Assembly (NCBI GenBank): GCA_020433835.1 | Contig: JAGRBY010000279.1 | Span: 1-8,887 of the forward strand | Direction of reading: 5' to 3' | Source: Anaerolineae bacterium | GTDB taxonomy: Bacteria > Chloroflexota > Anaerolineae > 4572-78 > J111 | DNA length: 8,887 nucleotides | Shown: positions 1-6,019 of the stretch, piece by piece | How positions within the stretch are numbered: the first letter of the stretch is position 1 | Layout of the letters: each line of letters begins with the position of its first letter | The notes under the pieces: model-generated | Databases searched by the model: none | Seen by the model: the letters and a program-made list of their open reading frames with translations, nothing else | What the model was told of the DNA's origin: nothing | Program-made: the position numbers and the translations under genes

Positions 1-1408
1 GGCTTTTGCGGCCCTGTATGGCATGGTCTACCTGAGCCGAGGTGTCGGACGCTACTGGCCCTCAGCACAAGGTCGCGTAACTACAATCATCAGCATCGCG
101 CTGTTGGCCGTGGCGCTGATCTGGCAGCTATTTCGCGGCTACTCACCACTGGCGCTCGACTCGCCCCATTGGGAGATCACCGATCACGACCGGCTGGCCC
201 AACGCTTCATCGCGCAAATTCCGCCTGAGGCCTCGCTGGCGGCACAGGGTAAACTCTACCCCCATCTCAGCAATCGCCTGATCGCCTACCAACTGCCCGA
301 CGTCAACGACGCCGAGTACGTCTTTTTCGATGTAACTACCGGCACCTGGCCGGTACACCCCAACGATATCTGGGCCATCGCCCAAGAGCTGCTGGCCTCC
401 GGCGACTATGGTGTTCTCGATGCTGCCGACGGCTATCTGCTGTTACAGCGCGGACTACCCAACAGCGACTATCCCTCGGCCTTCTACGATTTCGCTCGAG
501 CGCCTGAGGCCAAACCGCAATATCCCGTGCAGGTCGATTTCGGCGGTAAGCTGCGGCTGTTGGGCTATGACATCATCGACGACCAGCGCCGCGAAGAAAC
601 CGCCGTTCGGCTTTACTGGCAGGCCCAACAGCCGCTCGATCGCCATACCCGCATTTATCCCTTTTTCCTGAATTCTCAAGGCCAGGTCATCGAGACCACC
701 GAGCAGCGTCCGCTGCTAACCCAACTCTGGTTCCCGCCCCATCTGTGGCAGCCCGGCGAAATCGTCACCACTGAGACAATGCCCTGGGCCTTGGGCGACC
801 GCTGGAGTCTGGCTGCCGGCGTACTGACCGGCAACAACTGGTCGGACTGGAGTCAGCGCATGCCGGTGCAGCCGGAACTCACGCCCGACTTGCTGCGTCG
901 CTTCGAGGCCAACACCTGGGTGCGCCTGGGCAGTTTCGAGCGCCAGGGCCGCGAGTTGGTCGACATTGCACCGACAGAGCAAAATACGCAACCAACCCAT
1001 CCTTTACAGGCCAACTTTGACAACAAAATGGAACTACAAGGCTACGATTTGTCACCCACAACCGAAGGCGGGCAGGATTTAGCCGTTACCCTTCACTGGC
1101 GGGCGCTGTCGCCCATCCCCCAAAACTACAACGTCTTTGTGCATCTGGTCGATGCCGACGGGCAGCTTATCACCCAACACGATGGCGAACCGTGGTGGGA
1201 ACTCCCCCTGCCGACCAGCACCTGGCAGCCCGGCGAAACCTTACGCGACCGGCACGTTCTAACCCTGCCGCCCGATGTGCCGCCGGGTACGTATCGCTTG
1301 CAGGTGGGCGTTTACTATTGGGAAAATCTGGAGCGCCTGCCCGTGCTGGAAAACGATACCCCCATCAACAACTTCGTGGAGTTGGGCAGCATTACGCTGG
1401 GCCAGTAG
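1..1408 (+). CDS. DUF2079-like membrane protein with two C-terminal beta-sandwich modules (5' end outside window)
   Basis: The frame is open from base 2 with no convincing start, so this is the 3' part of a larger gene; the ATG at 23 lies inside a hydrophobic stretch and is probably internal. Residues below count from that ATG. A last membrane helix (about 19-38) is followed by an extracytoplasmic segment with IPPEASLAAQ, LYPHLSNR and a Y-x-F-F-D strand (about 67-105), which I recognise as typical of the C-terminal part of DUF2079 proteins. Two tandem beta-rich modules follow, at about 167-275 and 330-460. They share L-x-G-Y-D, a [LH]-x-W-[QR]-A strand and W-Q-P-G-E; the second also has FVHLVDADG, PPGTYRLQVG and a PTSTW turn. 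The biochemical role of DUF2079 is unknown; its membrane topology suggests envelope or glycan transport or transfer. The TAG stop lies 17 bases before the next gene's start, which suggests an operon. Confidence 0.8.
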   Translation, partial: AFAALYGMVYLSRGVGRYWPSAQGRVTTIISIALLAVALIWQLFRGYSPLALDSPHWEITDHDRLAQRFIAQIPPEASLAAQGKLYPHLSNRLIAYQLPDVNDAEYVFFDVTTGTWPVHPNDIWAIAQELLASGDYGVLDAADGYLLLQRGLPNSDYPSAFYDFARAPEAKPQYPVQVDFGGKLRLLGYDIIDDQRREETAVRLYWQAQQPLDRHTRIYPFFLNSQGQVIETTEQRPLLTQLWFPPHLWQPGEIVTTETMPWALGDRWSLAAGVLTGNNWSDWSQRMPVQPELTPDLLRRFEANTWVRLGSFERQGRELVDIAPTEQNTQPTHPLQANFDNKMELQGYDLSPTTEGGQDLAVTLHWRALSPIPQNYNVFVHLVDADGQLITQHDGEPWWELPLPTSTWQPGETLRDRHVLTLPPDVPPGTYRLQVGVYYWENLERLPVLENDTPINNFVELGSITLGQ

Positions 1409-1425
1409 CCGGAACCGAGCGATTG

Positions 1426-3942
1426 ATGAAAATTTCGGTAAAAGTGCTGGCTTTTTGGCTGGCTTTATTTCTTTACGCGGTCTACCTGCTGAGTTTCTCC
1501 GGCCATTTTCATGTGATGGATGAGTGGGTCGGTTTTGCCCCGGCCAACAATTTGGTTCAACATGGCCGGCCCGATATGAACCAGTTTATCTGGACCAATC
1601 ACTGGCAGGCTATTCCACCCGGCTTTTGGGGTGTCGATAATCATCTCTACACCAAGAAAGCACCGGGGATTTCGATCATCACGGCCCCGCTCATCTGGTT
1701 GGGGCATCGTATCCCCGGCCTCAACGTTGTCCACGTGGGCTTACTGGCCAATATCCCGGTCACCGCGCTGGTTGCCGCGCTGATAATGATCTGGCTGGTT
1801 GATTTGGGTTTTTCCCAAAAGGTAGCCTTCGCTACGGCATTGGGGTATGGGTTATGCACTATTGCCTGGATTTATGCCCGCATGTTTTGGGAACCGGCGA
1901 TGCAGGCCTTATCCTTTTTGGTAGCCGCCTGGGCCGCCCATCGTGCCGTGCGATCAGACACCGGCTCGCGCTGGCTGTGGATTTTTCTGGCCGGCGTCGC
2001 CGTTGCGCTCAGTTTAGCTTTTCGTTTCGAAACGGTGCCGGCTACCGGCTTAATCGGCCTTTACCTCTTATGGGAATTCACCAAAAAACAACTAAGAGCT
2101 GCCACATCACCGGAAGAAGCTGAACATTCCTCTTTTCCTGGTCCACGTACTACGCACTACGCACTACATTTTATGTCTCACGTCCCACGCTTTACCCCCC
2201 AACTTCTTTTCTTTTACGCCCGCGTGCTTATCATCTATCTCGCTCCTTCGTTACTTGTTGGTTTGGGGCTTATGTATTTCAACGTTATGCGCTTTGGTAG
2301 CCTCAGCGAAACCGGCTACAACCAGGAAATTTTATTCGAAGCACCATGGGTGGGTGCTTTTGGATTGCTCTTTAGTCCGGGGCGGGGGTTATTTATCTAC
2401 GCCCCATTGATGGTGCTGCTCTTTTTTGGTATCCGTCCGGCCTGGCGGCGACTGCCGCGCCCCTACTTTTTACTGGTTGCAACGCTGTGTCTCTTTTATT
2501 GGCTCTTCTACGGCTCGTGGTATGCCTGGGGCGGCACCTGGGGTTGGGGTCCACGCTTTCTCATGCCGATTCTCCCACTGCTGATGCTGTTCGTCGGCGA
2601 ATCGTTGGCCTGGGTGCTGGAGGGAACAAGCTCCTCTGCATTGCGTTGGGCCGCACGCATTGGCGTCGGAATCTTGGTAATGTTAAGTCTGTTCGTCAAT
2701 TTCCTCGGCGTAAGTGTCGATTTCAATGAACACTTTTTGCGCCTTGGCCGCAACGATAATTTTGTGTTCAATTGGGAGGCCTTTCCACCGCTGGGTCACT
2801 GGCGGATTTTACAAGATGGGCTGGTCGATATTATCTGGCTGCGTCCCGGCGATAATGGATTGGCGATTACCTGGTCGATACTAATTCCGGCGTTAGCGTT
2901 ATTTGTGCTAGCTGGGTTTGGTCTGTTGATCGCCAGTTTTGGACTGCGAGCGAATGCCCCCGAATTTCAGACCTCCCTTGCTTCAAAAAATGTTTCCCGT
3001 CCTACGCCTTACGTCTTACGTCTCATTCAAAACCCGCTAACCATTGCTCTGGCTACTTTCGTCACCATTCTTCTCACCTATCAAATGATGCTGGCTACGG
3101 CTGAAGCGGCACTGGCCGATCCTCAAGCGCAAGCCGATATACCTGTGCTCGACACGCTAACCAACTTGTACCAACCAGGCGACGCACTGCATATCGCCAT
3201 CCCCCCATTTGGTGATGTCCAAGAAATTTCCACGCGGGTTATGTCCTACCTGGATGAGCCGCTGCCCACCTATGCCTGGATCGAGAGCGAACCGCGAGCC
3301 ATTCAGCCGGACGAGCGGGATCGTATCTGGCAGACGACACAAACCGAGTCGAAGCGAGTCTGGCTGTTTGAACGCTGGTTAACCCATAAGGATCCGCTGA
3401 GCGAGACCGCAACTCGATATAATCAGGCTGGGTTTCCAATACAAGAACAGTGGTTTGAGAAGAGTGGCAAGCTCTCGCTTTTTGCTCTACCGGATGAGAC
3501 TCAATCAGGTCTATCGCTACCTATGAATGTTCCCTTTGAGGGCGGGCTAACATTAATTGATATGACAATCTTTGGAACTGAACTTAATCGGGGGAAAACT
3601 TTAAAGGTCAGACTAACCTGGCAAGCGCCGGAATTCGACGCTCTGGTCAATGTGGGGTTGCCGGACAGCAGTGTGATTAGCTTTTTACACGTAACCGGCG
3701 GTGAGCAAAATATCGCACAGCAGGATCGACTACTGCTTGATCTGCAAAATATAGAGCGGTCGCCGTTGCTGCCGGGACAAACAGTTTCTCAGGGGTATGG
3801 GCTGCGTATTCCGGACGATGCGCCACCTGGTTCATATCCGCTTATTACAGGGCTTTATTTAAGCTCTACGGGAGAACGCCTTAAACGCAGCGATGACAAC
3901 CCGGACGACTTTCTCTATTTAACAGACATAACAGTTCGTTAA
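1426..3942 (+). CDS. GT-C-like polytopic membrane protein, putative lipid-carrier-dependent glycosyltransferase, with C-terminal beta-sandwich domain
   Basis: The protein is 838 aa from the ATG at 1426. The frame is open further upstream, but that part overlaps the previous gene and encodes an Arg/Ala-rich out-of-frame product, so this ATG just before the first membrane helix (about 5-25) is preferred. No strong ribosome binding site is visible; coupling to the gene 17 bases upstream is likely. The first helix is followed by a loop with an Asp-Glu pair (D32, E33), the place where GT-C glycosyltransferases carry an acidic catalytic or metal-binding residue, then KKAPG and about ten further hydrophobic segments up to about residue 555. 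A conserved-looking loop reads FSPGRGLFIY and another WGGTWGWGPRF, resembling bacterial GT39-like proteins. An extracytoplasmic region (about 560-838) ends in a module (about 701-838) with VRLTWQA, LLPGQ and PPGSYPLITGLY, similar to the modules of the upstream protein. Glycosyl transfer is an inference; the substrate is unknown. Two loops contain heptamer repeat arrays. Confidence 0.75.
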   Translation: MKISVKVLAFWLALFLYAVYLLSFSGHFHVMDEWVGFAPANNLVQHGRPDMNQFIWTNHWQAIPPGFWGVDNHLYTKKAPGISIITAPLIWLGHRIPGLNVVHVGLLANIPVTALVAALIMIWLVDLGFSQKVAFATALGYGLCTIAWIYARMFWEPAMQALSFLVAAWAAHRAVRSDTGSRWLWIFLAGVAVALSLAFRFETVPATGLIGLYLLWEFTKKQLRAATSPEEAEHSSFPGPRTTHYALHFMSHVPRFTPQLLFFYARVLIIYLAPSLLVGLGLMYFNVMRFGSLSETGYNQEILFEAPWVGAFGLLFSPGRGLFIYAPLMVLLFFGIRPAWRRLPRPYFLLVATLCLFYWLFYGSWYAWGGTWGWGPRFLMPILPLLMLFVGESLAWVLEGTSSSALRWAARIGVGILVMLSLFVNFLGVSVDFNEHFLRLGRNDNFVFNWEAFPPLGHWRILQDGLVDIIWLRPGDNGLAITWSILIPALALFVLAGFGLLIASFGLRANAPEFQTSLASKNVSRPTPYVLRLIQNPLTIALATFVTILLTYQMMLATAEAALADPQAQADIPVLDTLTNLYQPGDALHIAIPPFGDVQEISTRVMSYLDEPLPTYAWIESEPRAIQPDERDRIWQTTQTESKRVWLFERWLTHKDPLSETATRYNQAGFPIQEQWFEKSGKLSLFALPDETQSGLSLPMNVPFEGGLTLIDMTIFGTELNRGKTLKVRLTWQAPEFDALVNVGLPDSSVISFLHVTGGEQNIAQQDRLLLDLQNIERSPLLPGQTVSQGYGLRIPDDAPPGSYPLITGLYLSSTGERLKRSDDNPDDFLYLTDITVR
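2141..2196 (+). repeat. Degenerate heptanucleotide tandem array inside the GT-C-like gene
   Basis: Eight consecutive 7-base units can be read: GTCCACG, TACTACG, CACTACG, CACTACA, TTTTATG, TCTCACG, TCCCACG, CTTTACC. All share a Y-A-Y core at unit positions 4-6, and most end in ACG. The array encodes about residues 239-257 of the membrane protein, in a polar loop between hydrophobic segments. It resembles in form the short tandemly repeated repetitive (STRR) heptamers known from filamentous cyanobacteria; any family relation is inference. Confidence 0.6.
2993..3027 (+). repeat. Second heptanucleotide array of the same type in the GT-C-like gene
   Basis: Five consecutive 7-base units: TTTCCCG, TCCTACG, CCTTACG, TCTTACG, TCTCATT. 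The three central units fit TCYTACG closely and match the sense and strand of the array 800 bases upstream. It encodes about residues 523-534, in a polar loop just before the last predicted membrane helix. No stop codon arises in the used frame. Confidence 0.6.
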
Positions 3943-3955
3943 TCAGAGCGAATGA

Positions 3956-5041
3956 TTACTCACAATACATTTGCTCACGTTGAAGAATAATTTGCGGCAC
4001 TAAACCAGCAGCCACAGCTTGTTCGAACGTCATGGGTTGATCAGAAAACTCTTTTTGCGCCTTAGGTTGCGGCGGGTTATCTTTTTGCGCCTTAGGTTGC
4101 GGTGGGTTATCTTGTTTCGGTTCAGGAGCAATTTCAACCAGAACAGGATGTTCCTCTTCCAATAGACTATCATCCTCGACATTATCAAAAAGATTGTCGA
4201 GTTCGAGACTAAAAGCGCCGCTTATATCATCATCACCAAGGTCAAGTTTAACAGGCTCATTTTCATACAACTTCTCTAGCGCAGCAGCTGTTTGTTTTGT
4301 ATAATACCAAACCACTCCCGGCTTAGCTGTTGCCCCAAAAATCACGGCCAATAGTAAACGCCCATTGATATCATATGAATAGACGTTATAATCAATACCC
4401 TCATAAAAGCTGGATTTGAAGATAGAGTTTTTGCTACCTAAAAGCGTTGCTAACTTTGTTGAAGCAGTAAAATTAGCTGCCACCAAAGCACTAATGCTAT
4501 CTGTATCCAACCCTGCTGTTGTACCAACAGCACGAACAGTGTAGCCTGTAGATTCGATTAATAAAACACACTGAGCCGATGTATTAACTTGTAATTTATT
4601 TAAGTGCTCATCACTTTTAATACCATAGGCAACCGAGTCATCACTTTGCGGCACATTTTTTGTGCTGTTGAGCGTATCTTCAACAATTTCTCTAATCTGA
4701 GAAATGGTAAAAGGTTTGTTAATGTAACCATCCATGACGTCGACTGCTTCAGCTTGGAGTTCAGACGAGCCATAGGCCGTCATGAGCATAACTTGAGCCT
4801 TTGGTGAATGTTTGCGCACACTTTCGGCTACATCAAACCCAGACATATCGGGCATATGGTAATCCGTAATAACCAGATCGTAACTTTTTTCCTGAATCTT
4901 TGCAACGGCTTCTTTGCCATTGTGGGCTACATCAATAACGCTGTAATCGTCGAATTTGGCTAACCCCATCGAGATAATGTAGGTGAGGTCGGGATCATCA
5001 TCAACAATGAGAACATGACTAGTAGTAATATTTTGGTTCAT
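3956..5041 (-). CDS. Response-regulator receiver fused to a Roadblock/LC7 (MglB-like) domain
   Basis: This is a 361 aa soluble protein. The start is supported by AAGGA 7 bases before the ATG. Residues 8-125 form a complete receiver: acidic D14/D15, phospho-acceptor D60 in VITDYHMPDMSG, switch T88 and K109 in the NKP motif. Residues about 150-255 look like a Roadblock/LC7 domain: VLLIESTGYTV strand, a helix with SALVAANFTAS, then LLGSK, FYEGIDYNVY, LLLAVIFG and GVVWYY, the strand/helix order of MglB-type proteins. No DNA-binding or enzymatic output is visible. The C-terminal about 100 residues are acidic, then Pro/Gln/Lys-rich with a duplicated 10-residue unit, ending in a short predicted helix (about 336-355). 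Roadblock domains bind Ras-like GTPases (MglA and relatives) and can dimerise, so the inferred role is a phosphorylation-controlled GTPase regulator or scaffold. It lies downstream of a kinase/regulator pair on the same strand, the likely phosphate source. Its stop is 13 bases from the convergent upstream gene's stop. Confidence 0.85.
   Translation of the reverse strand: MNQNITTSHVLIVDDDPDLTYIISMGLAKFDDYSVIDVAHNGKEAVAKIQEKSYDLVITDYHMPDMSGFDVAESVRKHSPKAQVMLMTAYGSSELQAEAVDVMDGYINKPFTISQIREIVEDTLNSTKNVPQSDDSVAYGIKSDEHLNKLQVNTSAQCVLLIESTGYTVRAVGTTAGLDTDSISALVAANFTASTKLATLLGSKNSIFKSSFYEGIDYNVYSYDINGRLLLAVIFGATAKPGVVWYYTKQTAAALEKLYENEPVKLDLGDDDISGAFSLELDNLFDNVEDDSLLEEEHPVLVEIAPEPKQDNPPQPKAQKDNPPQPKAQKEFSDQPMTFEQAVAAGLVPQIILQREQMYCE
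4050..4113 (-). repeat. 30-bp tandem duplication encoding two DNPPQPKAQK units
   Basis: Bases 4051-4080 and 4081-4110 are identical except for one position (C4073 versus T4103), and the match runs on for a few bases on each side. In the protein this gives two exact copies of DNPPQPKAQK at residues 311-320 and 321-330; the one base change is silent. A preceding PEPKQ may be a decayed further unit. The near-identity at nucleotide level suggests a recent slippage duplication in a flexible tail. Confidence 0.9.
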
Positions 5042-5045
5042 AGGG

Positions 5046-5053
5046 TTTTCCTT
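5046..5053 (-). promoter_or_regulatory. Ribosome binding site of the REC-Roadblock gene
   Basis: On the minus strand AAGGAAAA precedes the ATG at 5041, with AAGGA ending 7 bases before it. This is a good Shine-Dalgarno match and fixes the start directly before the receiver domain. Confidence 0.7.
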
Positions 5054-5075
5054 GGTGTAGAATTAAGTTTTCTAG

Positions 5076-5089
5076 ATCATAGTGTAGCA
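5076..5089 (-). promoter_or_regulatory. Possible promoter -10 region for the REC-Roadblock gene
   Basis: In the 138-base gap (5042-5179), minus strand, TGCTACACT (5089-5081) fits an extended -10 form (TGnTAnnnT) and overlaps TATGAT (5081-5076). No convincing -35 element is found at the usual distance; an A8 tract lies just upstream (5108-5101), which could act as an UP-like or bent element. The rest of the gap shows an 8-bp palindrome CTACGTAG (5127-5134) and no intrinsic terminator. The call is weak. Confidence 0.3.
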
Positions 5090-5179
5090 TAAACAATGCA
5101 TTTTTTTTGTAGTGGTTCTGTTGAAACTACGTAGAGGTTGTGCAAATCCATGAATGGGGCGGTTAGCTATTCATTTTTA

Positions 5180-6019
5180 TTATTCAATTTGATAGCCGGT
5201 ATTACGCACTGTCCGAATGATATTTGTTTGTCCAGTGGTCTGCTTAATTTTTCGCCGAATATGATAAATATGTGATCGAATAAGATCACTGGCCTCGAAG
5301 GGTTCAATTTCGTAACCTTGTACGGCAGAGACCAACTCTTGAGGGGATACTGCACGGGGCGACTCGGTCACAAGACAAGCAAGAATGCCAAATTCTGTAG
5401 GACTAAGCTCCAGGGAATGTCCCGCAACCGTAATAGAATGGCGATCAAAATCTACTATTAATCCTCCTTTTTGAAAAATATTTTTTGAATCGTTCATTTT
5501 CTGTATAGAAAAGAACTTTTCCTGTGGGGCATCAAGCATGCCCGATGATGCAAGTTCCTGCCCACCCGATACAGCGAACCGAATATCATTGAGCGTACTG
5601 GATAAATTTTGTTCTAATTGATAAAGCAATTTTTGCTGGCGCAAGCTGTGCTGCCGCTTGAGTAACCCTTTTTTGATAACTTCGCGCAGTTCATCGACCT
5701 GGCATGGCTTAAACAGATAATCATAGGCCCCATCTCGTAAAGCATCAACAGCCGTTTTAAGCGATGCGTGCGCCGTAAGGATAATCGCCACGGTATCAAG
5801 CGATTTCTCCCGCATCGCTGACAACACCTCAGTACCTTTCATATCGCCTAAATTGATGTCAATCAACGCTAAATCAAATACATGGTGACTTATCATATCT
5901 AAAGCAACCTGTCCATTTTCTGCAATCATAACCTCGTAGCCATCGTTTTTCAGTATTTCGGCCAAGGTCAAACGAATCGAGAGTTCATCATCAATTATCA
6001 AAATTCTTGCCGCGGTCAT
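5180..6019 (-). CDS. Response regulator, NtrC-like receiver with OmpR-type winged-helix DNA-binding domain
   Basis: This is a 279 aa cytosolic transcription regulator. The receiver (4-118) is complete: D10/D11, phospho-acceptor D54 in LALIDINLGDMKG, T82 in ILTAH, K104 in LFKP. The run from about 87 to 105 (LKTAVDALRDGAYDYLFKP) is of the NtrC/FixJ style rather than the usual OmpR style. A charged, Leu/Gln-rich linker (about 112-148, possible coiled coil) and a variable segment lead to a winged helix at about 187-279, with LELSPTEFGILACL, a recognition-helix region SDLIRSHIYHIRRKI and the wing ending IRTVRNTGYQIE, all typical of the OmpR/PhoB family. No AAA+ sigma-54 module is present despite the receiver type. 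The ATG at 6019 overlaps the kinase stop as ATGA, so translation is probably coupled and the kinase is its likely cognate partner. Target genes are unknown; autoregulation or control of the next gene is possible. Confidence 0.92.
   Translation of the reverse strand: MTAARILIIDDELSIRLTLAEILKNDGYEVMIAENGQVALDMISHHVFDLALIDINLGDMKGTEVLSAMREKSLDTVAIILTAHASLKTAVDALRDGAYDYLFKPCQVDELREVIKKGLLKRQHSLRQQKLLYQLEQNLSSTLNDIRFAVSGGQELASSGMLDAPQEKFFSIQKMNDSKNIFQKGGLIVDFDRHSITVAGHSLELSPTEFGILACLVTESPRAVSPQELVSAVQGYEIEPFEASDLIRSHIYHIRRKIKQTTGQTNIIRTVRNTGYQIE

Noticed and set aside
1192..1425. Upstream extension of the GT-C-like reading frame (78 more codons)
   Set aside because: It lies inside the preceding gene in another frame and gives an Arg/Ala-rich sequence; the ATG at 1426 starts right before a membrane helix and fits the operon spacing.
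3943..3955. Bidirectional terminator between the convergent genes
   Set aside because: Only 13 bases separate the stops and no stem-loop with a T run is seen there or in the flanking ends.
5101..5130. Hairpin GTAGT-gg-TTC/GAA-ACTAC next to a T8 run, as an intrinsic terminator
   Set aside because: On the plus strand the T run precedes the hairpin, and on the minus strand the hairpin is followed by A, so neither strand has the stem-then-U order; the stem is also bulged and weak.
5150..5174. ATGAAT/ATTCAT inverted repeat just after the regulator stop, as a terminator
   Set aside because: Six AT-rich pairs with a 13-base loop and no U tract on the minus strand; too weak to call.
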